A stretch of DNA of 64,000 nt from JAVVHH01 sp963848035 (lineage in GTDB: Bacteria > Pseudomonadota > Alphaproteobacteria > Acetobacterales > Acetobacteraceae): assembly GCA_963848035.1 (NCBI GenBank), contig CAWKCD010000001.1:2170001-2234000 (forward strand), read 5' to 3'. The notes beneath the pieces are model-generated. The model worked only from the letters and a program-made list of their open reading frames with translations, was not told where the DNA came from and ran no database searches. How positions within the stretch are numbered: position 1 is the stretch's first letter; every line of letters starts with the position of its first letter. Shown here piece after piece: positions 16,995 to 25,109 of the stretch. The position numbers were made by a program, and so were the translations under genes.

Positions 16995-17219
16995 ATGTCG
17001 ACCTACAGCGCGCGGATGGCTTATCGCGGCAGCGCCAAGCAGCTCGCCGAGCCTCGCCGGACCGTGTGGGAGCGGCTGCACGCGATGGCCTTGGCCTGGC
17101 GCACGCGCCGCCTGCTGGCCCGCATGGACGACCGGATGCTCGCCGATATCGGCATCGGCCGCGGCGACGCGATGATGGAGGCGGCGCGTCCGCTCTGGGA
17201 CATCGACACGCTGCGGTAA
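16995..17219 (+). CDS. DUF1127 small protein
   Basis: A 74-residue protein whose C-terminal half (RTRRLLARMDDRMLADIGIG) is the DUF1127 signature: Arg-rich, then a DDRxLxDIGI block. Short DUF1127 proteins in alphaproteobacteria have been tied to phosphate/carbon metabolism and RNA turnover, often under stress regulators. A good GGAAGGGA site precedes the ATG. The adjacent LysR gene may regulate it. Confidence 0.85.
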   Translation: MSTYSARMAYRGSAKQLAEPRRTVWERLHAMALAWRTRRLLARMDDRMLADIGIGRGDAMMEAARPLWDIDTLR

Positions 17220-17272
17220 CGCGCTCTCGACCCCACGCATGACGGATCGGGCTGTGCCGGTCCGATCCGATC

Positions 17273-18559
17273 GTGCTCTACAAGCGCGCCACGGAGGTTC
17301 GCTTGTTCTCACTGTTCGATCTGGCCGCGTTGCTGCTCGGCCTGTCCGCGTTGTTCGGCTGGCTGAACCAGCGTTACCTCGCTTTGCCCAGCTCCATCGG
17401 GATGCTCGGCATGGGGCTGATCGCCTCGCTGCTGCTGGTGCTGTTCGACGTGTTCTGGCCGGACCAGACCGTCGGACGCCGGCTGACCGTGGCCCTCCGG
17501 TCGATCGACTTCGAACAGACCCTCATGAACGGCCTGCTCGCCTTCCTGCTGTTCGCGGGCGGGCTGCATCTGGACGTTGGCAGCTTGCGTGGGCGCGCGG
17601 TCCCGGTGGCGGTCACGGCGACGATCGGCGTGCTGGTCTCGACCGCGGTGATCGGCCTGGGGCTCTGGGCGATCTCGGGCCCGGTCGGCTACCCGGTCCC
17701 GCTGCCTTGGGCACTCGTGTTCGGCGCGCTGATCAGCCCGACCGACCCGGTGGCCGTGCTCGGCACCCTCAGGGCGGTCCGCGTGCCGATCGAGCTCGAG
17801 ACCGACATGAAGGGCGAATCGCTGTTCAACGACGGCGTCGGCGTCGTCGTGTTCACCTTGGTGCTGGCGGTGGCGATGGGCGAGGACGCCGGGCCCGGCC
17901 ACATCGCGCTGCTGTTCCTGCACGAGGCCGTCGGCGGCGTGATGCTGGGCCTGTTCACCGGCTATCTCGGCTACCGCATGACGCGCCAGGTCGACGAATA
18001 CTCGCTCGAGGTGATGCTCTCCCTGGCGCTCGCGACCGGGACCTATGCGGTCGCGCAGGTGTTGGGGACCAGCGGGCCGATCGCGGTGGTGGTGGCCGGG
18101 CTGGTGCTGGGCAGCCGCGGGGCTAGCCGGGGCATGAGCGAGCGGACGCGCCGCTACGTGTTCGGCTTCTGGGAAGTCATCGACTACGTGCTGAACTCGC
18201 TGCTGTTCCTGCTGATCGGGCTCGAAGTGCTGGTCCTGCAGTTCGATGCGGCGATGGCGCCGGTGGCGCTGCTGGCGGTGCCGCTCGCGCTGGCGGGGCG
18301 GTTCATCTCGGTGGGCGGCGCAGTGGCGGCGCTGGGCCGTTTCGTGCGGTTTCCGCCGGGCACGGTTGCGGTGCTGACCTGGGGCGGGCTGCGCGGCGGG
18401 ATCTCGATCGCGCTGGCGCTGTCGCTGCCGGACAATCCGGCCCGGCCGGGACTGCTGGCCGCCACCTACGCGGTGGCGATCTTCACCATCCTGGTCCAAG
18501 GCAGCACGCTCAGCCTGGTCGCCCGGCGCCGCACCCCGGTGGTGCAGACGCCGGGCTGA
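17273..18559 (+). CDS. Na+/H+ antiporter, CPA1 (NhaP-like)
   Basis: A 428-residue membrane protein of about 12 helices with GTG start. FGALISPTDPVAVLGTLRAV and KGESLFNDGVGVVVFTLVLA are the core ion-binding blocks of CPA1 exchangers (the ND pair is in the second). WGGLRGGISIALALSLP is the conserved region near helix 10. It exchanges Na+ or K+ for protons at the inner membrane. No regulatory C-terminal domain is present. Confidence 0.92.
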   Translation: MLYKRATEVRLFSLFDLAALLLGLSALFGWLNQRYLALPSSIGMLGMGLIASLLLVLFDVFWPDQTVGRRLTVALRSIDFEQTLMNGLLAFLLFAGGLHLDVGSLRGRAVPVAVTATIGVLVSTAVIGLGLWAISGPVGYPVPLPWALVFGALISPTDPVAVLGTLRAVRVPIELETDMKGESLFNDGVGVVVFTLVLAVAMGEDAGPGHIALLFLHEAVGGVMLGLFTGYLGYRMTRQVDEYSLEVMLSLALATGTYAVAQVLGTSGPIAVVVAGLVLGSRGASRGMSERTRRYVFGFWEVIDYVLNSLLFLLIGLEVLVLQFDAAMAPVALLAVPLALAGRFISVGGAVAALGRFVRFPPGTVAVLTWGGLRGGISIALALSLPDNPARPGLLAATYAVAIFTILVQGSTLSLVARRRTPVVQTPG

Positions 18560-18565
18560 AGGTCG

Positions 18566-18739
18566 CTACAAGATGGCCTGGCCGGCCACCAAGGCGATGA
18601 CCAGGAACACCACGAACAGCAAGACGAAGATGTAGAACAGGATCTTGGCGATCCCGGCCGACGCCGCCGAGATGCCGGTGAACCCGAACAACCCGGCGAT
18701 GATCGAGACGACGAAGAAGAACAAAGCCCATTTCAACAT
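18566..18739 (-). CDS. DUF1328 (YtjA-like) small membrane protein
   Basis: A 57-residue protein read from ATG 18739: MLKWALFFFVVSIIAGLFGF, then TGISAASAGIAKILFYIFVL and a second hydrophobic helix ending AGQAIL. Length and pattern match the UPF0391/DUF1328 family, two-helix inner-membrane proteins often seen with stress genes. The role is unknown. It is convergent with the antiporter gene, whose stop lies 6 bases away. Confidence 0.85.
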   Translation of the reverse strand: MLKWALFFFVVSIIAGLFGFTGISAASAGIAKILFYIFVLLFVVFLVIALVAGQAIL

Positions 18740-18825
18740 GGCGACACTCGCGGACAGATCGAGCTAAGAACGACGCTGGCCGCGTGCGGTTCGCCTAAAT
18801 GAGATGGATTTTGCGTTCTGCAAGG

Positions 18826-19705
18826 TCAGGTCTGCGGAACGAGCTTGTCCTGCGTCTTGGTGGCGAAGTCGCCGGCATCATGCCGCTCGTGCAGTTGCTG
18901 CGCCGGCTCGCCGGTGAGGCGGTTGACCATGCGTCCGCGCTGGACCGCGGGACGGGCGCCGATCTCGTCGGCCCACCGGTTGACGTTCTTGTACTCGCTG
19001 ACCTGCAGGAAGCGCGCGGAACTCGCCGTAGAGCTGGCCCTTCACCAGGCCGCCGTACCAAGGCCACACGGCGATGTCGGCGATCGAATAGTCGTTGCCA
19101 CCGAGATACGGGCTTTCGGCCAGGCGGCGGTCCAGCACGTCGAGCTGGCGTTTGGTCTCCATGGCGAAGCGGTCGATGGCGTATTCGATCTTGGTCGGGG
19201 CGTAGGCGTAGAAATGGCCGAAGCCGCCGCCGAGATAGGGTGCGGACCCCATCTGCCAGAACAGCCAGTTGAGCGTCTCGGTCCGCGTGGCGCGATCGGT
19301 CGCCAGCAGGGCGCCGAACTTGTCGGCGAGGTAGAGCAGGATCGAGCCGGATTCGAACACGCGGACCGGCTTGGGCTCGCTGTGGTCGAGCAGGGCGGGG
19401 ATCTTCGAGTTCGGGTTGATGGCGACGAAATCGCTGCCGAACTGATCTCCTTCGCCGATCTTGATCGGCCAGGCGTCGTATTCGGCGCTCTTGTGCCCGA
19501 GTGCGAGCAGCTCCTCGAGCATCACCGTCACCTTCACGCCGTTGGGCGTGGCCAGCGAGTAGAGCTGCAACGGGTGCTTGCCGACGGGCAGCGCCTTCTC
19601 CTGCGTCGCGCCCGCGGTCGGCTTGTTGATGTTGGCGAAGCGGCCGCCATTGCCTTGCTTCCAGGTCCAGACGTCGGGGGGCGTGTATTCGCTTTGGTCG
19701 GACAT
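18826..19705 (-). pseudogene. yghU: YghU-type glutathione S-transferase, one frameshift
   Basis: A nu-class GST with glutathione-disulfide reductase activity in the family. YTPPDVWTWKQGNGGRFANI and HPLQLYSLATPNGVKVTVML mark the YghU N terminus; NPNSKIPALLDHSEPKPVRV and the helical C domain with YAIDRFAMETKRQLDVLD follow. An extra base near 19012 breaks the frame at GEFRA; the expected continuation FLQVSEYKNVNRWADEIGAR and RPAVQRGRMVNRL is intact in another frame down to TKTQDKLVPQT. The 880-base span is 3n+1. It looks like a functional gene with a sequence error. Confidence 0.87.
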
Positions 19706-19717
19706 TGATCGCTCCGG

Positions 19718-20767
19718 TTAGTTGGCTGTTGCGACGAGGTCGGCGGTCTGGCTCAGCATTTCCCGCACCAGCGGGATGACCCGGCGCCCATACAGCTCGA
19801 TGCTGCGCATCAGCGCGTCGTGCGGCAGCGGACCGGCGCTGTATTTGAGCGAGAAGCGCTGGATCCCGAGCCCGGCCACGGTCGCGGCGATCCGACGCGC
19901 GACGGTCTCGGGCCCACCGACATAGAGCGAGCCGCCGGCCGCCTCGGCCTCGAACTCCTCGCGGCGCATCGGCGGCCAGCCGCGCTCGGCGCCGATCCGA
20001 TCCCGCATCACCTTGTAGGACGGCCAGAGCAGCGCCCTTGCTTCGGCATCGCTGTCGGCCACGAAGCCCGGCGAGTGCACGCCGACCGGCAGCGTCGGCT
20101 GACCGGCCCGGGTGCGGTGATAGAGGTCGACATACGGGCGGAAGCGCAGCGGGTCGCCGCCGATGATCGCGAGCATCAGCGGCAGATTGTGCCGCGCCGC
20201 GCGCACCACCGATTGCGGGCTGCCGCCGACGCCGACCCAGGTCTGCAAACCGTTCTCGGTCTCCGGATATACGCGCTGCGCCTCGAGCCCGGCGCGGGTG
20301 GTGCCGGACCAGGTGATCGGGCCCTCGCGCCGGAGCTCGGCGAACAGGTCCAGCTTCTCCTCGAACAGCGTCTCGTAATCGTCGAGCGCGTAGCCGAAGA
20401 GGGGAAAGGATTCGATGAACGAGCCGCGTCCCAGGATGACCTCGGCGCGGCCACGCGAGACGGCATCGAGCGTGGCGAAACGTTGATAGACGCGCACCGG
20501 GTCGTCGGAGCTGAGCACGGTGACGGCGGAGCCGAGGCGGATGCGGCTCGTCTGGCCGGCGATGGCCGCGAGCACGACCTCCGGAGCCGATACCGCGAAA
20601 TCAGCGCGGTGGTGCTCGCCGACCGAGAACACGTCCACGCCGGTCTGCTCCGCCAGGACGCCTTCGGCGACCACGTTGCGCAGCACCTCCGCCTGGTGCA
20701 GCGGCGCGCCGTCCGACCCGGCGGTGACGTCGCCGAACGTGTCGAGACCGAACTCGAGTGCTGTCAT
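19718..20767 (-). CDS. LLM class flavin-dependent oxidoreductase
   Basis: A 349-residue TIM-barrel monooxygenase-like protein (bacterial luciferase superfamily). MTALEFGLDTFGDVTAGSDG opens it; VDVFSVGEHHRADFAVSAPE, IRLGSAVTVLSSDDPVRVYQ and AEVILGRGSFIESFPLFGY are the F420/FMN-binding blocks. ATG 20767 has GGAGGTCG in front. It lies 12 bases upstream of the GST gene and probably shares its transcript. The substrate is unknown. Confidence 0.9.
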   Translation of the reverse strand: MTALEFGLDTFGDVTAGSDGAPLHQAEVLRNVVAEGVLAEQTGVDVFSVGEHHRADFAVSAPEVVLAAIAGQTSRIRLGSAVTVLSSDDPVRVYQRFATLDAVSRGRAEVILGRGSFIESFPLFGYALDDYETLFEEKLDLFAELRREGPITWSGTTRAGLEAQRVYPETENGLQTWVGVGGSPQSVVRAARHNLPLMLAIIGGDPLRFRPYVDLYHRTRAGQPTLPVGVHSPGFVADSDAEARALLWPSYKVMRDRIGAERGWPPMRREEFEAEAAGGSLYVGGPETVARRIAATVAGLGIQRFSLKYSAGPLPHDALMRSIELYGRRVIPLVREMLSQTADLVATAN

Positions 20768-20840
20768 TGCGACCTCCGCACCGTCACTTGGGTTCTCGTC
20801 CGCCCCGCTGCCACCTGCGGGGAGCAACGGAGCCTTGCGT

Positions 20841-21599
20841 TCAGGGGCCGCCGTTGATGGTGAGCACCGTGCCGTTCGTGTACGCCGAACGGTCGCTCGC
20901 GAGGAAGGCGACGGCGGCGGCGATCTCCTCCGGTTCGGCGGCGCGGCCGTAGGGCATCGGCGCGGTGAGTTCGCGCCAGCGGTCGGCGTTGCCGAGTTCG
21001 GTCTCGGCGCGGTGGCGCAGCAGGCGCTCCATGCGCTGGGTGGCCACCGGGCCGGGGTTGATGGCGACGGCGCGGACGCCGTCCTTGTGCGCGCCGCGGC
21101 CCAGGCCGCGGGTGAACGCCATCAGCGCGGCATTGCCCGCGACCCCGGCGATGTAGCCGGGGTCGAAGGTTTCGCCGGCGGCGCCGATGACGTTGACGAT
21201 GACGCCCTTGCGGTCGCGCAGGGCGGGGTAGAGCGCCCGCGTCAGCGAGATGAAGCCGAACACCTTGAGGTCCCAGGCGGCGCGCAGCGTGGCGTTGTCG
21301 ACGGCCAGCAGGTTGCCGGGCGGGATGGCGCCGGCGTTGTTGACGAGGATGTCCAGCGGTCCGGCCGACGCCGCGACGCGCTCGACCTCGTCTTGGCGGG
21401 AGAGGTCGGCGGTGATGGTCTCGACGCGGACCTGGCGCTTGGCGCGGATGGCGGCGGCGGTCTCCTCGAGCACGGCCGGGTCGCGGGCAACGAGGACGAT
21501 GTCGCAGCCTTCCTCGGCCAGGATTTCGCCGCTGGCGCGGCCGATGCCTTTGGAGCCGCCGGTGATGAGGGCGCGCTTGCCGGCGAGGTGGAGGTCCAT
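20841..21599 (-). CDS. Short-chain dehydrogenase/reductase with unusual active site
   Basis: A 252-residue Rossmann protein: cofactor motif TGGSKGIGRASGE (14-26), NNAG, and the C-terminal AAEPEEIAAAVAFLASDRSAY and NGTVLTINGGP of classical SDRs. The region normally bearing Ser and YxxxK reads VNVIGAAGETFDPGYIAGVA then GNAALMAFTR: the catalytic serine appears as Gly and the lysine as Asn. A subfamily with this form exists, and its reaction is unclear. It precedes the LLM oxidoreductase gene by about 70 bases. Confidence 0.88.
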   Translation of the reverse strand: MDLHLAGKRALITGGSKGIGRASGEILAEEGCDIVLVARDPAVLEETAAAIRAKRQVRVETITADLSRQDEVERVAASAGPLDILVNNAGAIPPGNLLAVDNATLRAAWDLKVFGFISLTRALYPALRDRKGVIVNVIGAAGETFDPGYIAGVAGNAALMAFTRGLGRGAHKDGVRAVAINPGPVATQRMERLLRHRAETELGNADRWRELTAPMPYGRAAEPEEIAAAVAFLASDRSAYTNGTVLTINGGP

Positions 21600-21627
21600 G
21601 CAATGATTCCTGAGGTTCGGGGCCAGG

Positions 21628-22113
21628 CTAGCGCTTGACGGGCGGCGGCTCCAGCCGGGACACGGCGTCGTCTGCGATGGCGGCGAAGGCGTCGATCGAG
21701 GACTGCCAGCGTTGGGGCTCGCGGGTCGAGCCGTAGACGACGGTCAAGCGGCGGCTGCCGGATTGCAGCGTGATCTCGTTGGTGTCGCTGCCGGGCATGG
21801 CCGGGCCGGGCGGGGTGGCGTCGGCAAACGGGGCGGCGCGCAGCGCGGCGAGGAGGGCGGCATACTGCGCGGGTTGGACGGTGAATGCGAGTTCGCGCGG
21901 TTTGACGGACGGGCCTGGGTAGCCCTGCCAGTGCTGGTAGGTGGCGGTGTGGTCCGGCCGTACCGTGAGCCGCCATTCGGTATGATAGGGCGGCGGGACG
22001 GAGCCGTCGGCGTGGAAGAAACCGAGGGTGGCGGCGGCCGGGTCGAGCGGCGGCTCGGCGTTGGCGCAGGACGCGAAACTCAGGAGTGCCGCTAGCCAGA
22101 GCGCGTGTTGCAT
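21628..22113 (-). CDS. Hypothetical exported protein
   Basis: A 161-residue protein with a signal peptide (MQHALWLAALLSFASCANA). The mature part has WRLTVRPDHTATYQHW, a two-strand pattern seen in small secreted proteins, then LTVVYGSTREPQRWQSSID and a Pro-rich end. The cysteine in the signal region does not form a convincing lipobox. No family recognised. It lies 8 bases downstream of the Bcr/CflA pump gene on the same strand. Confidence 0.65.
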   Translation of the reverse strand: MQHALWLAALLSFASCANAEPPLDPAAATLGFFHADGSVPPPYHTEWRLTVRPDHTATYQHWQGYPGPSVKPRELAFTVQPAQYAALLAALRAAPFADATPPGPAMPGSDTNEITLQSGSRRLTVVYGSTREPQRWQSSIDAFAAIADDAVSRLEPPPVKR

Positions 22114-22121
22114 CGGCCCGC

Positions 22122-23345
22122 TCAGTTGCCCGAGGACGAGCTTACCGTTTGCTTGCGCGCGTCGGCAACGGTCTGCAGCCGGGCGCGGAGGCGGTCGGCG
22201 GTGACGGCGGCAACGCCGGCGAACAGGATCAGGCCGGCCATAGGGCGGGCGGAGCCGTCGGCTAGCAGGCCGACCAGCGCGCCGGAGATGGCGGCCAGGG
22301 TGAATTGCAGCGTGCCCATCATGGCGGACGCGGTGCCGGCCTGCGCCGCATGGCGGGACAGCGCGCCGACCGCGGCGTTGGGCAGCGCCATGCCCATGCA
22401 GCCCATCAGCACGACGACCGGCAGCACGATGCCGAAGACGCCGCCGACATGGAACACGGCGCAGACCGTCATCACCACGGCGGCGGCGAGATAGAGCGAC
22501 GTGGCGGCGCGCAGGATCCGCGTCGAGCCGACCCGGCGCAGGATCAGCGGGCTGATCTGGCTGGCCAGGATGAAGAAGAAGGCGCTCGCGCCGAACACCA
22601 TGCCGTATTGCGCGGGGCTGAAGCCGAAATGCTGGATCAGGACCGGGGGCGAGCCGCCGATATAGGCGAACATGCCGAACATGCCGAAGCCGCCGAGCAG
22701 GGCGTAGAGCAGGAAGACGCGGTCCTGGCAGACGGCGATGTAACGGCCGAGCAGGCCGGTGAGGCCCAGCTTGACCCGGTGCTGCGCCGCCATCGTGTCG
22801 GGCAGCAGGACGATGACCAGGGCGGTGCCGATCGCGCCATAGCCGGCGGCGATCCAGAAGATGGTGCGCCAGGAGCCGAAGCCGAGCACCAGGCCGCCGA
22901 GCGTGGGCGCCAGGATCGGGGCGGCGCCCATCACCAGGATGAGGCGGGACATCAGCTTGGCGGCGTCGTGCCCGTCGGCCAGGTCGCGCACGATCGCGCG
23001 CGGGATCACCATGCTGGCCGAGCCGCTAAACCCGGCCAGGAAGCGCATGGCGGCGAGGCAGAACAGGTTCGGAGACAGGGCGCAGCCGGCGCTGGCCAGG
23101 GTGTAGATCGCGGTGGCGAACAGCAGCGGTCGGCGCCGGCCGAAGCGGTCGGCGAGCGAGCCCTGGGTGAGCTGGCCGACGGCGAGGCCGGCGAACCAGG
23201 TCGCCAGCGTGATCTGCGCGGTGCCGGCGCCCGAGCCGAGCGAGGCCTCGATGGCGGGGAAGGCCGGCAGGTACATGTCGGTCGAGAGCGGGCCGACGGC
23301 GGTGAGGAAGCCGAGCAGCAGCGGCAGCCAGGAGGGATAGCCCAT
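22122..23345 (-). CDS. Bcr/CflA family multidrug efflux MFS transporter
   Basis: A 407-residue, 12-helix pump. FLTAVGPLSTDMYLPAFPAI is the signature of Bcr/CflA proteins and DRFGRRRPLLFATAIYTLA is MFS motif A. RAIVRDLADGHDAAKLMS follows helix 4. The family exports bicyclomycin, chloramphenicol and similar drugs by proton antiport. ATG 23345 was chosen because the signature helix starts immediately after it; the longer frame is not hydrophobic and overlaps the divergent gene. Confidence 0.9.
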   Translation of the reverse strand: MGYPSWLPLLLGFLTAVGPLSTDMYLPAFPAIEASLGSGAGTAQITLATWFAGLAVGQLTQGSLADRFGRRRPLLFATAIYTLASAGCALSPNLFCLAAMRFLAGFSGSASMVIPRAIVRDLADGHDAAKLMSRLILVMGAAPILAPTLGGLVLGFGSWRTIFWIAAGYGAIGTALVIVLLPDTMAAQHRVKLGLTGLLGRYIAVCQDRVFLLYALLGGFGMFGMFAYIGGSPPVLIQHFGFSPAQYGMVFGASAFFFILASQISPLILRRVGSTRILRAATSLYLAAAVVMTVCAVFHVGGVFGIVLPVVVLMGCMGMALPNAAVGALSRHAAQAGTASAMMGTLQFTLAAISGALVGLLADGSARPMAGLILFAGVAAVTADRLRARLQTVADARKQTVSSSSGN

Positions 23346-23406
23346 ATTACCAACATGACAGACTTCGCAGTTGCAGCGAAGGGTAGCGCGGCGGATGCTG
23401 CCCTGC

Positions 23407-24732
23407 ATGACCCGGCAGATGCACCTCGTCGGCTACCTGATGGCCGGCCCGAGCTGGCACAATAACGGCAGCTGGCGGCATCGCGACAGCGACGCCGTGC
23501 GGGCGACGGACCCGGCGCGGTACGAGCATCTGGCGCGGGTGATGGAGGCGGCGTGTTTCGACGCGCTGTTCTTCGTCGATTTCGCCGGGATCTACGACGT
23601 GTTCGAGGGGCGGCCGGATGCGATGCTGCGCTGGGCGGGGCAGATGTGCCTGCTCGATCCGATGCAGCTGCTGGCCACGATGGCGCGGGCGACGCGGCAT
23701 ATCGGGCTGTCGGCGACGATGTCGACCACGGGGACGTATCCGTTCCACATCGCGCGGTCGTTCGCGACGCTGGACCATATCAGCGGCGGGCGGACGGCTT
23801 GGAACGTGGTGACGTCGTCGGGGCGGATGGAGGCGCGCAATCTCGGGCTCGAGGCGCTGCCGGACAAGGCGGTGCGGTACGACATCGCCGACGAGGTGCT
23901 GGAGGCGTGTTTCGGCCTGTGGGGGAGCTGGGAGCGGGACGCGCTCCGGCTCGACCAGGCGGCCGGGATCTATGCCGACCCGGCGAAGGTGCGGGCGGTC
24001 GATTATGCCGGGCGATACGTGCGGACGGCCGGGCCGCTGTCGACGCCGCGGGGACCGCAGGGGCGGCCGGTGATCATGCAGGCGGGGAGTTCGCCGCGGG
24101 GGCGGGACTTCGCCGGGCGCTGGGCGGAGGTGATCTTCACCCATCAGGGGACGGTGGAGGCGATGCGGGCGTTCGCAGCGGATATCCGGGCCCGGATGGA
24201 AAGCCACGGGCGCGATCCTGATCGTTGCGTGATCCTGCCGGCGATCGACGTGATCGCGGGGGAGACGCTGGGGCAGGCGGAGGATCTGGCGGCGGAGCTG
24301 GATGCGCTGGTCAATCCGGAGCTGGGCGTGGCGGAGATCTCGCTGATCCTGGGGCAGGACCTGTCGCCCTATCCGCTGGATGCGCCGTTGTTGGTGCCGG
24401 AGGGAGGCTCGGCGATCCAGGGGGTGATGGACAATCTGCGGGCGGGCGGGGCGCTGGGCGAGATGACGCTGCGCGAGGCGGGGCGGCGGTATGGGGTCAA
24501 TCAGATGACGCCGCGGCTGGTCGGCAGCGGGGCGGCGATCGCGGACCGGCTGCAGGAGATGTTCGAGGCCGGCGGATGCGACGGGTTCATGGTGGTGCCG
24601 GCGCTCAGCCCGGGCGGCTACGAGGATTTCGGGCGGTTCGTGGTGCCGGAGCTGCAGCGCCGGGGATTGTTCCGGACCGAATACACGGGGCGGACGCTGC
24701 ATGAGAACCTGTTCGGGGTGGCGCCGGGCTAG
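23407..24732 (+). CDS. NtaA/SnaA/DszA family flavin monooxygenase
   Basis: A 441-residue FMN-dependent monooxygenase of the large (NtaA-like) LLM subgroup. RQMHLVGYLMAGPSWHNNGS is the N terminus; FDALFFVDFAGIYDVFEG, VVTSSGRMEARNLGL and QAGSSPRGRDFAGRWAEVIF are the conserved segments. FVVPELQRRGLFRTEYTGRT with LHENLFG is the standard C-terminal block. Relatives desulfonate or oxidise sulfur- and nitrogen-containing organics with FMNH2 from a partner reductase; none is adjacent here. Confidence 0.92.
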   Translation: MTRQMHLVGYLMAGPSWHNNGSWRHRDSDAVRATDPARYEHLARVMEAACFDALFFVDFAGIYDVFEGRPDAMLRWAGQMCLLDPMQLLATMARATRHIGLSATMSTTGTYPFHIARSFATLDHISGGRTAWNVVTSSGRMEARNLGLEALPDKAVRYDIADEVLEACFGLWGSWERDALRLDQAAGIYADPAKVRAVDYAGRYVRTAGPLSTPRGPQGRPVIMQAGSSPRGRDFAGRWAEVIFTHQGTVEAMRAFAADIRARMESHGRDPDRCVILPAIDVIAGETLGQAEDLAAELDALVNPELGVAEISLILGQDLSPYPLDAPLLVPEGGSAIQGVMDNLRAGGALGEMTLREAGRRYGVNQMTPRLVGSGAAIADRLQEMFEAGGCDGFMVVPALSPGGYEDFGRFVVPELQRRGLFRTEYTGRTLHENLFGVAPG

Positions 24733-25109
24733 GGTTTGATCTCCTGGCCGAAGGCGATGTCGTGGCCGTCCGGGGTGCGGATGCCGAATTCCCGGCAGCC
24801 ATAGGGTTGGTCGCAGAGTTCATAGTCGATGATCGCGCCGCGGTCCTTCAGCTCGGTGAAGAGGGCGTCGACGTCGTCGGTGTAGAAATAGGCGTCCCAG
24901 ATGCCGGGGGTGGTGGCGTTGTGGGGGACGACATGGGCTGGGTCGGCGGCTTGCTTGAGCATGATGTGCATGCGGTCGCGGGCGACGATGACGAAGGCGG
25001 GCGGGTCGCCGTAGAATTGGCCGACGCGGTAGCCGAGGGCGTCGCGCCAGTAATGCGCGGCGGCGGTGACGTCGCGGACGAGGAGGACGGGGGAGACGCT
25101 GTAGAGCAT
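24729..25109 (-). CDS. VOC family (glyoxalase/bleomycin-resistance fold) protein
   Basis: A 126-residue protein made of two beta-alpha-beta-beta-beta modules: YSVSPVLLVRDVTAAAHYWR then the second half with WDAYFYTDDVDALFTELKDR and FGIRTPDGHDIAFGQ. A Glu/His metal site is plausible (H in MHIML, E in REFGI). The substrate is unknown. Its ATG overlaps the ftsK stop as TGATG; the end overlaps the convergent monooxygenase gene by 4 bases. Confidence 0.88.
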   Translation of the reverse strand: MLYSVSPVLLVRDVTAAAHYWRDALGYRVGQFYGDPPAFVIVARDRMHIMLKQAADPAHVVPHNATTPGIWDAYFYTDDVDALFTELKDRGAIIDYELCDQPYGCREFGIRTPDGHDIAFGQEIKP

